NCBI RefSeq assembly: GCF_000348985.1 | Contig: NC_035933.1 | Span: 310,001 to 374,000, forward strand | Origin: Huiozyma naganishii CBS 8797 | Lineage: Eukaryota; Ascomycota; Saccharomycetes; Saccharomycetales; Saccharomycetaceae | DNA: 64,000 nucleotides | Direction: 5' to 3' | Shown here: positions 17,947 to 28,094 of the stretch, in pieces | How positions within the stretch are numbered: position 1 is the first letter of the stretch | Layout of the letters: each line of letters begins with the position of its first letter | Program-made: the position numbers and the translations under genes | The notes under the pieces: model-generated | What the model was told of the DNA's origin: nothing | The model's database searches: none | What the model saw: only the letters and a program-made list of their open reading frames with translations

Positions 17947-19998
17947 CTATATTTGATTAGACTTGACGGGTTTTTGCTCGGTATCTTCGTCATCATCGTC
18001 ATCATCATCATCGTCATCATCATCATCATCATCATCGTCGTCGTCGTCGTCGTCGTCATCGTCGTCGTTCGAATCCTTTTTCTTCTTGTCGTCGTCTTCG
18101 TCTTCGTCGTCATCATCGTCGTCGTCACCGTTATCCTCACCCTCCTCGCCGTCATCCTCATCATCCTCATCCTCCGGGTATCCACCCAGCTTCATGACTA
18201 TCTTGTCGACGATCTCGTTCCCGTCCATCATACCGCCGAGCCCGATGTCACCGTTTATCCCCATAACTTTCTCGCTCGGCCTGAACACAGTCACCCAGGG
18301 CATCTCGTCCTTGATCAGCTGTAGCTGTTTCTTGGTCATCATCGAGTTGTAAGTGGAGCTCACCATCGAAGGGGCCAAGAAAATCGGGAACATAGGGTTC
18401 CATGCTCGTATCACGCTGGTCAGCAAGTTGTCGCACAACCCAAGCGCAATCTTCGAAAGCGTGTTGGCGGTCAACGGCGCCACCACCAAGATATCGGCCC
18501 ACCGCCGCAACTCTATGTGCAGCACAGGGTCCGTCCGCTGCTTCCACACGTCCCATTCATCTTGGTCCCGCCACACTTGTATATGCGCGGGCAACTCGAT
18601 CTGCGCGGGCGGCGTCGACGATTGCTGCTGCTGTTGCTGTGGCGCGCTGCTCGCAACAGAGCAGGTACTCGTGTTGCTGTTGCCCCTCTGCTGCGCGGAA
18701 CCAGACATCACGGAGATGTCTGAGCTCACCCGCTGAATAAACGCATTGCTCGCATAGAGGGCATTGGACGAGGCGGACGACGGCGTCGCGTGCATCCCAC
18801 CGGGTACGTTTTCCGTCGTCGGCGTCACTAGCGGCGTTCCGTGCTCCTTCTGCTGCTTCGCACTCGTCTTCTTCAAGTACCGTTTCGTAAAGAACTTGGC
18901 CGCGGACTCCGTCAGCACCACCTGTATACCGATCCGGTCCCTCCCGTAGATCTCCTCCAACTTCTTGATCATTGACTTGATCTTGAACACGGATAGGGAA
19001 CCGGTACCCCCGAACAGGACGTGCAGCTTCCCATCATCCTGCGGCAACCGCGGGTCAATGTTCTTCCCGGTCTCTCTTTTGGGGATGTTCGGCGCTATCG
19101 TCTGCTTGTTATCCGTAGGCAACTGCGCGTTGCCCTGTACGCCCTGCGCTGAGGATGCCATGGTACCGAGACCGACGCCTGCACCACCACCCGCGACAGA
19201 GTTGATGAAGTGGTTCGTTTCGGGCAACTGTTCCTCCTCGATGACAGCCTCGAGCGGCTTCCCGCCGTCCACGCCATTCGACATGGACCCGCGTGGACTC
19301 GTGCTGTTACTCCCGGGCAACGATTTCAGAGAAGCAGGCGTGTGCAACTCGTCGTCGACCAAGAAGTGTGCGTGGTCTCGCAAACCTTCAAAGGGCTTCA
19401 ACGCGGTCGAACCACCGTCTTTCAGAATATCCGACAGAGACGTCTTGATACTTGACTCCTGTTTTGGAGACAGTGTGGATATTGGCGTCGAGATGTCTCC
19501 CTCCTGTTGCCGCGGCACTTTCGTATCCACTCTCATATCTTTGAAGGGAGCGGCAACCCCCGCCGTCGTAGCATTTACGGGCCTCCCAGCCTCCCTGTAT
19601 ATAGACTCTGGTTGCTGCTGCTGCTGCTTGTTATTCGTGTTGTTGTTGCTGTTACTGACGAGCGGCGACGGTTCCCCCAGGAGACTCTGCGTAGCCCCCT
19701 TTGGAGACGATACCTTCACCACGGTAGCTGATTTTGGGTCGCTGAAAGTGACAGTAGGCGTTCTTTTCAGCCCAGGTTCTGGGGTGTTACTCACCACGGC
19801 CCCAGAAGTCCCACTGACGTTCATGATCGACTTTGTATGCGACTTTATTGTGCCCGTGGGGCTCGCAGAACTCCTCAAAACTGGCGACGTCACCTTGTTA
19901 TTTGCTCTGCCAGCAGCAGCAGCGGCAGCGGCACTCTGCGGCAGCGGCGCGTCCAGCGGCTTCCCAGCACCCCTAGCATCATTCCCATTCACAGACAT
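17947..19998 (-). CDS. VHS3: Vhs3/Sis2 (Hal3), PPCDC subunit and Ppz1 phosphatase inhibitor
   Basis: The protein has 683 residues from the ATG at 19998. Hal3-type proteins moonlight: with Cab3 they form the heterotrimeric phosphopantothenoylcysteine decarboxylase of CoA synthesis, and they inhibit the Ppz1 phosphatase, affecting salt tolerance and the cell cycle. The long variable N-terminus keeps the family block MNVSGTSGAVVSNTPEPGLK. The flavodoxin-like PPCDC domain (about 320-600) starts DPRLPQDDGKLHVLFGGTGS and includes the catalytic-His region VLHIELRRWADILVVAPLTA and a PSM.S..YNS motif. The tail (about 605-675) is a nearly pure Asp tract, as in S. cerevisiae Vhs3 and Sis2. The locus corresponds to YOR054C; Sis2 is the duplicate. 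Confidence 0.94.
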   Translation of the reverse strand: MSVNGNDARGAGKPLDAPLPQSAAAAAAAGRANNKVTSPVLRSSASPTGTIKSHTKSIMNVSGTSGAVVSNTPEPGLKRTPTVTFSDPKSATVVKVSSPKGATQSLLGEPSPLVSNSNNNTNNKQQQQQPESIYREAGRPVNATTAGVAAPFKDMRVDTKVPRQQEGDISTPISTLSPKQESSIKTSLSDILKDGGSTALKPFEGLRDHAHFLVDDELHTPASLKSLPGSNSTSPRGSMSNGVDGGKPLEAVIEEEQLPETNHFINSVAGGGAGVGLGTMASSAQGVQGNAQLPTDNKQTIAPNIPKRETGKNIDPRLPQDDGKLHVLFGGTGSLSVFKIKSMIKKLEEIYGRDRIGIQVVLTESAAKFFTKRYLKKTSAKQQKEHGTPLVTPTTENVPGGMHATPSSASSNALYASNAFIQRVSSDISVMSGSAQQRGNSNTSTCSVASSAPQQQQQQSSTPPAQIELPAHIQVWRDQDEWDVWKQRTDPVLHIELRRWADILVVAPLTANTLSKIALGLCDNLLTSVIRAWNPMFPIFLAPSMVSSTYNSMMTKKQLQLIKDEMPWVTVFRPSEKVMGINGDIGLGGMMDGNEIVDKIVMKLGGYPEDEDDEDDGEEGEDNGDDDDDDDEDEDDDKKKKDSNDDDDDDDDDDDDDDDDDDDDDDDDDDEDTEQKPVKSNQI
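17985..18180 (-). repeat. GAT/GAC trinucleotide repeat encoding the VHS3 acidic tail
   Basis: Plus-strand runs of atc/gtc encode a tract of more than 20 consecutive Asp residues and further D/E-rich stretches. The mixture of GAT and GAC codons shows it is old and interrupted. It produces the long serine-rich false frame on the opposite strand. Confidence 0.9.
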
Positions 19999-20441
19999 CT
20001 TCCTCTCTTTCTCCCACACACTAACCAGCACTTCTACTACAAAATATAACTGGCTGCCTGGTTCACTATTGCTGTATGTGTTCGCAACGCTGTGAGATCA
20101 GTTATACTATCTCCCCCCACAATCAGAAAACAACCGCCAAAAACAAAACAAACGCCCTGGCACGGTATAAACGGTTTCCAGACACAGAAAACTGACACCC
20201 AATAAACAAACCAACAAGTGCAGTTTTCTAAACCACTCACACACTCACAGGCTGCTCCTCAACCCACCAGAAACGTCTACCACTTCCCACTCTCCTCATC
20301 GTCTTCTTCAACTTCTTCTTCAAAAAGTTTTCGCTGCGAAGAGATGAAAAGACAGCGACTGGGTAACAGGAATCCGATACAGTTGGGTCCTACAACTACT
20401 ACTACAACAACTATGTACTGACGATTGGTCTGCTCTCGGGT
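19999..20441. other. VHS3 5' region and ASE1 3' region
   Basis: This 443-base gap sits where S. cerevisiae carries NOB1 and SGT1 (YOR056C, YOR057W); neither is here. Short CT/AC-rich runs only. Confidence 0.5.
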
Positions 20442-23279
20442 CTACCCATGCTGTTCGAGGGTCACCTGGGCGTCTGCGGCCCTCATATGCTGCAGTTGGT
20501 CCAGTTTGGCCAGCTGTTCCGTCTTCCACTGGACGAACTTCGGGTCCGCTTCGTCGTCGTCCAGGATGCTCGTGTCGTCGAATTGCGTGTCCAGAACGGC
20601 ACCCGCGTGGTGGTTCTCGCCGTCGTAGCTGTCCTTGCCCTTGCTCTTGCCCCTGAACTCGGACTCGACGTTTAGCTGGAGTTTCCCCTCTGGTGACATC
20701 GACACTTGGTAGACGCAGTGTTCTGGTTCCTTGTACGGGCTGCTCAGCCGTGGGGTGGACAATGTGTTCCCGCCGTTGTGCACTCTCAAGGTGGGTTCAG
20801 AGTTGCGAGTAGACTTGGCTGCCGTATCGAAGTCTATTGCTGACTTCGACTTGAACAGCACGGGGATCTGGCTCCTCCGGTTATGCATTGTGTTCATGTC
20901 CAGAGGGAACAACCTCGTTGGTCGTATGCCGCGCAGCCGAGGGGAGGTGGGCAAGTGAGATGGGGCCACCGTAGATGCAGGTTTCCGTTCCTCGGCGGCT
21001 TGACGGCCAGTGATCGCCGTGGGTGGCAGCAACCCCGTTTGGGATCTTTGCGTCTTGACGGATCGCGTGCCGGACATCTGTCGCGGAACGCTTCTCCGCG
21101 TCTCGAGGGACTTGCTCCGCCGATCCGTGGACGGAAGGCCAACCCTGTTGGATGGAGTCTTCGGGTGAACTACCCGCGCGACGGGCGTTCTTTGCATGTG
21201 CTCGCGGGACTCTTGCCCCAGAAGTGTACCACTCACACCACGGACACTATTCAGCTGTGGTGTCTTTATCTGTGGTGTCTTAGGTTTGGCCACTCTTTGT
21301 GTACCTGTTGTCTGCGATCGCCTCGCCGTACCAGTCCCAAGACTTAACACGCTTCTTGGGTAGTTACTACGGAACTGCTCCTCCTCTTGCTCAATGACCT
21401 CGTGAATGTCCTGATCGTCCACCGTAAACGGTATATGGAACACCTGTTCGGCTCTCTCCAGCGCCAGCTTCATACACCGAATGACCCGTGGGAAATGTCG
21501 CAATATGCGTTTCCTAGTCTTCTCTTCCCTCAAAAGAATTTTGTGCGAGTTTCTCGAAAGAAGCCGTGAAGAATCCTTCGAACTGTTCTCCAAAAACAGT
21601 TTGTCCTCCTTCAGGGACTTGAACTCCTCGATAAGTTTTAACACCGGGGTATACACCGCCAGCCTTGCATCCAGCCTCTTTAGCTCCTCCTCACATACCT
21701 CCAGGAGTCGCTCGTCGTCTTCCAGTGTCTTCGAAGAGTTCCTCAGCGTCTCAAATTGACGCAGAAAGGGTGCCCTATCCTGCGAGTCCGCTTGCAACGT
21801 ATCCCACAGCTCATTGATCTTGCCCCAGGACTCGTTTATTATATTTTTGATCAGAGATTTCTTCATGACTTGTAAATTCTTCAACTCGTTCTTCATATTA
21901 CTCAACGTCTCCAGGGACAGTCCGCTGTGCTGTTGCTGGAAACTGTCAATTTTACCCTGTGGAACTTTCAACAGAGTCCAGAGTGTCTCGCAGGAATGCA
22001 ATAGAGCGGTCTTCTCAGCCTGCCTTTCACTTTCACAGCGTTGGTATTTTGACAATGCATTTGATAAAAACTCCAAAGTTGAGTTGGACACCGGTATTAA
22101 ATCAGCAGTGGCCCCACCCCTTGGGTTACCATCTATCTTCGCTATAAATTGTCTCAAATCTGCCTTCTCTGATATATCGTCCTCTGGGATACCCAATTTT
22201 TTCACCAGGGCATCGCACTCATTGACTAAAGATCGTATCCTTTGGCATCGGAAACCGTATTCTTGTTGGTAAATGCTTGCAATTCTATCCATTTGTTTTA
22301 CACGTTCTGAGGAAATGTCACTAAACTCTGTATCGTACAGTAGTAGTTTTTTGTGTTTTTTGAAGACACCCAATAAAAATTCCACGTTAAACTCTCTACC
22401 GTTAAGTTGACTCGCCAATATGTTCCGTAGGGCCTCTGAAGACTTTAAACTGGGGAGCCCTCCTGCCAGCAGTTTATCTTCCTCTGTCAGATCAATCAGT
22501 ATTTCGCCCACAGAATGGATCATTCTTTGCAATGCAATGTTATGGTCTATGAAGTTCAACAATTGAGGGAGGTATTCCTTAAACACGAATTTTTTGGCCG
22601 TATTCATCGAATTTTGGACCTCTATGAGTGGCAATGGTTTCTTCGGCGAATCCGGCACCGTCTTGCTCTTAGGGTACAGGATTGCGTTTCTGACGTACAC
22701 GTCCGGTATCGTGCTCAGTCCACTCGGGTCCTGTAGCTTTTCTAGCATTCTATTGAGAATATCCTGCGTGACGTCATTCTCCAGGATCAAGTTGTTCATC
22801 TCCTCCTCTGCGCTAGAGTAAAATTCTGTGATCGATCCTGACAGCTTGTTAAAGATAGTTTTCTCTTTGCCCTTGATCTCCGCGTACGTGTAACCAATCT
22901 TGTGGTAAACAACATGCAAATTTTCAAGCAGTCTCTCTAGATCCTGCGATATCATAGTGAACTTGTCCCTATACTGTGCCACACGCGGCGATTCTATCCG
23001 CAGGGGACTCTCGGACCCCCTCATGCCCCGCAGAGCACTGCTACTACTACCACCACTGGGCCGATTGCCAAAACCGATACCATTACCATCACCGTCGTCA
23101 CCAATGCTGCTCCGTCGCAGAGGCGATTCGAGCCCTCTAATCCGGACTGGCGTCAGTGCGAAAAACCCCTTCGTGGGACTCTCCTCAATGGGCTGTGTCT
23201 CCTGCGTCAGCATCCCGTCCGACGTATTCGAGAACGAACAGGTGGTTGTCTGCGTACTGTTCTCCCGCTGTTCAGCCAT
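20442..23279 (-). CDS. ASE1: Ase1, MAP65-family spindle midzone microtubule bundler
   Basis: The protein has 945 residues from the ATG at 23279 (MAEQRENSTQTTTCSFSNTS); the frame is open for 165 codons upstream but without family similarity. Ase1/PRC1/MAP65 proteins crosslink antiparallel microtubules in the anaphase midzone. The central 600 residues (about 120-700) are the predicted helical dimerisation rod and spectrin-like microtubule-binding domain, including EEDKLLAGGLPSLKSSEALR and LILENDVTQDILNRMLEKLQ. The basic, Ser/Thr/Pro-rich tail (about 700-900) fits microtubule contact and has many S/T-P Cdk sites (TPKTPQ, PKTPS, SSPYK). The N-terminus also has SP/TP clusters. Order with VHS3 matches YOR054C-YOR058C. 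Slightly longer than S. cerevisiae Ase1 (885 aa). Confidence 0.93.
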   Translation of the reverse strand: MAEQRENSTQTTTCSFSNTSDGMLTQETQPIEESPTKGFFALTPVRIRGLESPLRRSSIGDDGDGNGIGFGNRPSGGSSSSALRGMRGSESPLRIESPRVAQYRDKFTMISQDLERLLENLHVVYHKIGYTYAEIKGKEKTIFNKLSGSITEFYSSAEEEMNNLILENDVTQDILNRMLEKLQDPSGLSTIPDVYVRNAILYPKSKTVPDSPKKPLPLIEVQNSMNTAKKFVFKEYLPQLLNFIDHNIALQRMIHSVGEILIDLTEEDKLLAGGLPSLKSSEALRNILASQLNGREFNVEFLLGVFKKHKKLLLYDTEFSDISSERVKQMDRIASIYQQEYGFRCQRIRSLVNECDALVKKLGIPEDDISEKADLRQFIAKIDGNPRGGATADLIPVSNSTLEFLSNALSKYQRCESERQAEKTALLHSCETLWTLLKVPQGKIDSFQQQHSGLSLETLSNMKNELKNLQVMKKSLIKNIINESWGKINELWDTLQADSQDRAPFLRQFETLRNSSKTLEDDERLLEVCEEELKRLDARLAVYTPVLKLIEEFKSLKEDKLFLENSSKDSSRLLSRNSHKILLREEKTRKRILRHFPRVIRCMKLALERAEQVFHIPFTVDDQDIHEVIEQEEEQFRSNYPRSVLSLGTGTARRSQTTGTQRVAKPKTPQIKTPQLNSVRGVSGTLLGQESREHMQRTPVARVVHPKTPSNRVGLPSTDRRSKSLETRRSVPRQMSGTRSVKTQRSQTGLLPPTAITGRQAAEERKPASTVAPSHLPTSPRLRGIRPTRLFPLDMNTMHNRRSQIPVLFKSKSAIDFDTAAKSTRNSEPTLRVHNGGNTLSTPRLSSPYKEPEHCVYQVSMSPEGKLQLNVESEFRGKSKGKDSYDGENHHAGAVLDTQFDDTSILDDDEADPKFVQWKTEQLAKLDQLQHMRAADAQVTLEQHG

Positions 23280-23820
23280 ATATATGTTCACACACTTGCA
23301 CTGGTGCTTTGTTTCACTCCCCTCGTTTTCTAATTTTTTTTTAATAACGAAGAAGCCTCCCAACACACACAGAGACACAGACACTACAAAATTGACCAGT
23401 TGGGAGCAGTACACCCAGCGCGATGCCCATCCAACGAACAAACCTCCATCTCTGTGTTGTTTGTTCTTCAGGTTTTGGGTATATTCGCTCCATTTTGTTA
23501 TTTTTGTTGTTGACGTATTTCCGTTTCCGGTAATTTTCAGCTCTTCGAGAAGAGTTCTTCGAGGAACTGGCACCAACACAGAGCGACAGCGACCAGCTGA
23601 CGATGCACTGCGACTGGGCATGGTGTAGATTGGGGTCCTATGATGTAGTGACAGAGACCGGGGGAGAAAAGACTCGCAACTCAGTGTACAATGCAGCCGT
23701 TTGCTTGAAAAGCAGTGTGTTACCCGGTCATCGCATAGTATAGTATAGCAAAGCGCATGTCCCTTCAGTAGCACCAGGTGCTTACTGGATGGGTCTTGGT
23801 CTCATCGGCACCAGTGCATC
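23280..23820. other. ASE1/CHP1 divergent promoter region
   Basis: The gap is 541 bases between divergent ATGs. A Reb1-type TTACCCG occurs at 23720-23726, about 95 bp upstream of CHP1. No other gene is supported. Confidence 0.55.
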
Positions 23821-24264
23821 ATGTCGGACGCACTAGACTATGATATGGAGGAACCCTTGACGTCGACCGCTAGGCCGCTGACGAACGTTACGCTGACCGT
23901 GCGGGTCATCAAGTCGTTTCCCTACAGAAACGTCAAGAACCTTGTGCTTGCAAACTACAACTTGCGGGAGAAGACCGGGGCGGACCTGATGCACGATTGT
24001 CTGCAACATATCAAGAGCGAGGGCAGTTTCAGGCCGTTCCGGTCAGTAGACTACGACACTTTGAAGATCTACACGCATGCGCACCGGTCCAAAACGGTCA
24101 ACCTCGTCATAAATTTTGACCACGATGATGACTGGATCATAGACACGAGAGATCCACAAGGTAAGAAACTGTGCGAGTACGACATTGAAAACGAAACTGA
24201 GATCTCCATGTACAAATTGGAGGACTACCAGAAGTTTAAAGAAAACCCGGAGGAGAAGTGGTGA
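23821..24264 (+). CDS. CHP1: UPF0538 / C2orf76 family protein, homologue of yeast Ypl225w (Chp1)
   Basis: This 147-residue protein closely matches the compact UPF0538 family (S. cerevisiae YPL225W, 146 aa; human C2orf76). The yeast protein has been described as a ribosome-associated chaperone needed for folding of newly made eEF1A. Conserved segments visible are VRVIKSFPYRNVKNLVLANYNL, FRPFRSVDYDTLKIYTHAH and LVINFDHDDDWIIDT. No membrane segment or signal peptide. It sits between ASE1 and LPL1, which are adjacent in S. cerevisiae (YOR058C-YOR059C), while YPL225W is on chr XVI there, so the gene has moved in one lineage. It is convergent with LPL1, 52 bp away. Confidence 0.9.
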   Translation: MSDALDYDMEEPLTSTARPLTNVTLTVRVIKSFPYRNVKNLVLANYNLREKTGADLMHDCLQHIKSEGSFRPFRSVDYDTLKIYTHAHRSKTVNLVINFDHDDDWIIDTRDPQGKKLCEYDIENETEISMYKLEDYQKFKENPEEKW

Positions 24265-24316
24265 AACCAAGGGGGAAGGAAGCCCGCTCTATCTATACAT
24301 GTATTTATCTACGTGA

Positions 24317-25720
24317 TCACTTGTGTAACAGGTATTTTATCAGTTTCGCCTCGAATTGCAACCCTGCGAGACTCGTTGCCGGCGTTTTCTCATTGATCCC
24401 CCTTCTTGCGACGATCCCGCCGTGCGCGTTTATCGATTTGATGTACATGGGGACTCTAATCCATTCAACGGTAGACAGGTTTCGAAATATCTGTCGCCGC
24501 TTCTCATCCAGCGGTAGTCGGTCAAACTCGGACAGCCAATGTTGGTCCCGGTCACCTATATGTGTGTACTTCTCCACGAAATTGTCCCAAAGTTCGATGT
24601 TCTCACGGGAAGTCAAACTCGCAGACCGGATTTTTTGTAAGTCGCCATCCGCTGACCTCAAATCATCCGTATCGTCACCGTTCGTTCCGTTCGCGTTGTT
24701 CTCGTCTATAATCGACTGGTACGTATTGCTCACGTATCTTTGTAGTTGGTCCGAGAGGCCGAGCTGTTCCCTCACTATATCGGGGAGCTTGTCGTCCTGG
24801 AACATGTTTCTGTACTTCCTTGTCGTCCAGTAACTGTACAGAGTACCGCAGAGGTTCAATACAAGGGCAATGGGCAAGACAAGAGTCATCATTAGGAATA
24901 TTAGCATGACGTTTTGAAACGTGATCTTTAGTCGCTTGTCTGGGGCTCTATTGTTGCCGATAGCGACCCTTTTGTCCAGCCGGTTCAAATCTACGATTCT
25001 GGGGAAGATCCTCGAGGTGAACGAATCCGAGTCCGGGATGTTTTCCTCAAACACATACCGCACCCTATTGTTCGTTTCTATGAACGGATCGCAGTCCGAG
25101 ATGATTGCCGTGTAGAACGCCACGGTCCTATCATTTTTCACATTGCCAAACACAACTCTGTGCTTGAACAATTTCAGATTCTCCAAATAGCTCTCCTGAC
25201 TCAACCTGACAAGAATATCGTTATACCCATTTGTAATGAACAATTCTCTACCGCTCTTACCGAGGAAAGTCGTCCCCAGAAACTTCAAAAAGGGGTTCAA
25301 CAGCCAGCCTCTCCAGAGACCGCTCCTGTTGTAGAAGTCGATACCTAGATGCGGACTTGCCACAGTGATGAAAAGCTGCGGCTCTATCCCCTTGAATAAC
25401 TCCTTGCAGTCACTAAAACACTTCCCGACAAGAAACCGAGCAATCAACCCACCAAGGGAATAACCCACGATGCTTATCTTTGTGATCTTCCCGGGACCAT
25501 CGTACGACTTGATGAAATGACACAGCTCGATCAGCGTCCGATACCCAATGATCTCAATCCCGTCAAACGTCTTGAACTTCGCGTTCTGCCGGGGTGCAAA
25601 ATAGATGATACCTTCATCCTTCGGGATAACGTCCCGGAACACCTCCTCCATGGGCTCCATGTGCTTGTGCGTGCCCCAAAGACCGTGCACGAGCACGAAA
25701 AGATGCTTATCAGAACTCAT
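24317..25720 (-). CDS. LPL1: Lpl1, lipid-droplet phospholipase (DUF676 serine esterase)
   Basis: The protein has 467 residues from the ATG at 25720 (MSSDKHLFVLVHGLWGTHKH). Another 29 codons are open upstream, but this Met places the alpha/beta-hydrolase core at the N-terminus as in S. cerevisiae Lpl1 (450 aa), a phospholipase of lipid droplets. The oxyanion-hole strand is LFVLVHGLWG (residues 6-15). The nucleophile elbow is GYSLGG in ISIVGYSLGGLIARFLVG (Ser near residue 91). A strongly hydrophobic stretch, VMLIFLMMTLVLPIALVLNL (about 270-290), is likely the membrane or droplet anchor. The locus matches YOR059C, next to SLD7. Confidence 0.92.
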   Translation of the reverse strand: MSSDKHLFVLVHGLWGTHKHMEPMEEVFRDVIPKDEGIIYFAPRQNAKFKTFDGIEIIGYRTLIELCHFIKSYDGPGKITKISIVGYSLGGLIARFLVGKCFSDCKELFKGIEPQLFITVASPHLGIDFYNRSGLWRGWLLNPFLKFLGTTFLGKSGRELFITNGYNDILVRLSQESYLENLKLFKHRVVFGNVKNDRTVAFYTAIISDCDPFIETNNRVRYVFEENIPDSDSFTSRIFPRIVDLNRLDKRVAIGNNRAPDKRLKITFQNVMLIFLMMTLVLPIALVLNLCGTLYSYWTTRKYRNMFQDDKLPDIVREQLGLSDQLQRYVSNTYQSIIDENNANGTNGDDTDDLRSADGDLQKIRSASLTSRENIELWDNFVEKYTHIGDRDQHWLSEFDRLPLDEKRRQIFRNLSTVEWIRVPMYIKSINAHGGIVARRGINEKTPATSLAGLQFEAKLIKYLLHK

Positions 25721-25916
25721 ACTCAACCTTCGCACACCTAATAACCACAGCAATTTACGATTGTCCACTCTCAACAGAACAGATCCCAAGAAGCAAGTTT
25801 GCATCAACGGACGACCCTTTCTTCTTCTTCTTCAAGTTGCCAAACTTTTCAAAATTTACATACAAAGGCTCAAGAGTGTGCAGTCTCTGGTCTCGGCAGG
25901 GCCACGTTGCAGGTGC

Positions 25917-26588
25917 TCACGAGCTTGTGAACAGTTCTAGAAGGCTATCCACGGTCTGTTGTAGGTGTTCGAAGGGGATACTGCCCGTCCCCGAATTTCT
26001 GTAGGCGAATTGGGCCGCTTGCAAAGTCATCTTGTACAGGTCCGCGTACTCCGCTGCCGAATTGGACCTCGTTATATCTCTTATTCTCAAACCGGTGAGG
26101 ATCAGCTGCGAGAGTGTCTCCGTTAGCTGTTTCTTCGGGGACGCATGCTTCACCGCGACCTCGGGGGCCACCTGTGGGACAGCTTCCCTGTCGTCGATCT
26201 CCGTCTCAATGCGGCTCTGCAGGGCAACGTTCAGCGGAGTGCACCCGACGGTCGTCTCGTCAAGCCGGTACAGGATCCAGTACGTGTTGTCCGCGTCCAC
26301 CCGCTGCAGCACTATACCTCTGTCCCACCGTTTCAATTTCGCCTGCAGATACGCGAGAGTCGTACCACTCGTCGTGTGGCAAGTATACAACTCCCCGGGG
26401 GTCCACACCCACAGGGGCAGCTTCGCGAGGGACACGTACCCAAGAAACCGGCACTCGCAGCGCGTCTGCGTACGAATAGACCGCGCCTCAACGGCCTCTC
26501 TTGACCATAGCTGCACGTCCCTGATCCGCACGCGCTCCGGACCAGCACTGACCTCAAACGACAGAACTACCGGGTCCCGCAACACCAT
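25917..26588 (-). CDS. SLD7: Sld7, DNA replication initiation factor
   Basis: The protein has 223 residues from the ATG at 26588. Sld7 binds Sld3 and helps its loading at origins with Cdc45 at the start of S phase. Conserved blocks are RIRDVQLWSR, YVSLAKLPLWV, AKLKRWDRGIV and the C-terminal LSQLILTGLRIRDIT, KMTLQAAQFAYRN, LQQTVDSLLELF. The N-terminal part is the Sld3-binding beta domain and the last 80 residues the dimerisation helices. It is a little shorter than S. cerevisiae Sld7 (257 aa), with the loss in the middle linker. It is divergent from CKA2 across 206 bp, matching YOR060C-YOR061W. Confidence 0.92.
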   Translation of the reverse strand: MVLRDPVVLSFEVSAGPERVRIRDVQLWSREAVEARSIRTQTRCECRFLGYVSLAKLPLWVWTPGELYTCHTTSGTTLAYLQAKLKRWDRGIVLQRVDADNTYWILYRLDETTVGCTPLNVALQSRIETEIDDREAVPQVAPEVAVKHASPKKQLTETLSQLILTGLRIRDITRSNSAAEYADLYKMTLQAAQFAYRNSGTGSIPFEHLQQTVDSLLELFTSS

Positions 26589-26794
26589 CCCACGGAGTGC
26601 ATACACGCTGCAATTCTGTTCACCGCAGTCGTCTTCGAGGGCATCCGCCGAAGTGTATATATCTCTTGAGAAAACTTTTTATATATCGCTTATTGCAAAG
26701 ACAGAGAGAGAGACAACCCTTCTCGTCCGCCTCTGCCAAGTTGCCAGGGAGCGAGCGAGCGAGCCAGAGCATTCAAGCAGCCCGATAGAGACCG

Positions 26795-27817
26795 ATGCCG
26801 TTGCCGCCATCTGCGCTGAACAGGAAGAGCAGCCGCGTGTATTCCGTGGCGCGTGTGTACGCGGATGCCTGCGAGAAGAGGCCCCAGGAGTACTGGGATT
26901 ACGAGCAAGGTGTGACGATTGAGTGGGGGAAGATCTCGAACTACGAGGTTGTGAACAAGATCGGGAGGGGCAAGTACTCCGAGGTGTTTGGCGGGAAGTG
27001 TGTCGCGAACGACAAGTCGTGCGTCATCAAAGTGCTGAAACCGGTGAAGATGAAGAAGATCTACAGGGAGTTAAAGATTTTGACAAACCTCACTGGCGGG
27101 CCCAACGTCGTTGGGTTGTACGACATTGTGCAGGACAAGGACTCGAAGATCCCCGCGCTGATCTTTGAGGAGGTCAAGAACGTCGATTTCAGAAATCTGT
27201 ACCCAACGTTTGGGTTAGCTGACATACAGTTCTACTTCACACAGTTATTGATTGCACTGGACTACTGCCACTCAATGGGGATTATGCACAGGGACGTAAA
27301 ACCACAGAACGTGATGATTGATCCTGTAGAAAGGAAGTTGAGACTTATCGATTGGGGGTTGGCTGAGTTTTACCACCCTGGGGTTGACTACAACGTCCGT
27401 GTCGCGTCCCGTTACCACAAGGGCCCAGAACTGCTTGTTAACTTGAATCAGTACGACTACTCGCTGGACCTTTGGTCTGTCGGGTGTATGCTGGCCGCGA
27501 TCGTATTCAAGAAGGAGCCCTTCTTTAAAGGTTCCACCAACCCTGACCAGCTGGTCAAAATTGCTGCCGTGTTGGGTACTAAGGAGCTGATGTCATATTT
27601 GGGCAAATACGGGCTTGATTTGCCCTCCGAGTACGACAACATCATGAGAGAGTTCCCCAGAAGGGAGTGGAGGGAGTACATAGGGAGCGACAACGCCCAT
27701 TTGGCGGTCCCAGCGATGATTGACCTGATCGACAATTTGCTAAGGTACGACCACCAGGAACGGCTCACTGCAAAGGAGACCATGGATCATATTTTCTTCA
27801 AGACCAAATTCGAGTGA
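26795..27817 (+). CDS. CKA2: Casein kinase 2 catalytic subunit alpha' (Cka2)
   Basis: This 340-residue Ser/Thr kinase matches the length of S. cerevisiae Cka2 (339 aa). It is the catalytic subunit of the CK2 holoenzyme, which acts in cell-cycle progression, ribosome biogenesis and Pol III control. The glycine loop is [10 protein letters not shown] (56-65), the ATP lysine is Lys79 in VIKVLK, the catalytic loop is HRDVKPQN (165-172), and the magnesium loop is the CK2-specific DWG (186-188) instead of DFG. The CK2 basic cluster [13 protein letters not shown] (82-94) for acidic substrates is present. The locus corresponds to CKA2 (YOR061W). Confidence 0.96.
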   Translation: MPLPPSALNRKSSRVYSVARVYADACEKRPQEYWDYEQGVTIEWGKISNYEVVNKIGRGKYSEVFGGKCVANDKSCVIKVLKPVKMKKIYRELKILTNLTGGPNVVGLYDIVQDKDSKIPALIFEEVKNVDFRNLYPTFGLADIQFYFTQLLIALDYCHSMGIMHRDVKPQNVMIDPVERKLRLIDWGLAEFYHPGVDYNVRVASRYHKGPELLVNLNQYDYSLDLWSVGCMLAAIVFKKEPFFKGSTNPDQLVKIAAVLGTKELMSYLGKYGLDLPSEYDNIMREFPRREWREYIGSDNAHLAVPAMIDLIDNLLRYDHQERLTAKETMDHIFFKTKFE

Positions 27818-28094
27818 GGACTCCCAGAGGTGAGATAATACCGCATCGTGCGGCCTGTGCAGCGGAAGATACACATTTGTATCCTCATGGATGCAGTAGC
27901 GTGTATAGCATGTATAATAGTTACAACAAGAAACAGAGAGTATGACTTATCAAGCTAGAGGCTGGGGAAGAAGCACGGTACTGCCTCTGGTGTGTTAAAA
28001 GGACATGATAGATATACAAAGTTCGTTAAAGGTACGTAGAAGAATGCTATTACTTGATGGAGCGTTATGCGCCCGCGGTGTGAGGGGAAATCCG

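Noticed and set aside
18965..20095. 376-codon frame antisense to VHS3
   Set aside because: The sense strand is a clear Hal3-family protein; the antisense product is low-complexity Cys/Leu/Ser-rich sequence produced by sense codon bias.
24258..24833. 191-codon plus-strand frame antisense to LPL1
   Set aside because: It overlaps the conserved 3' end of LPL1 and has no domain.
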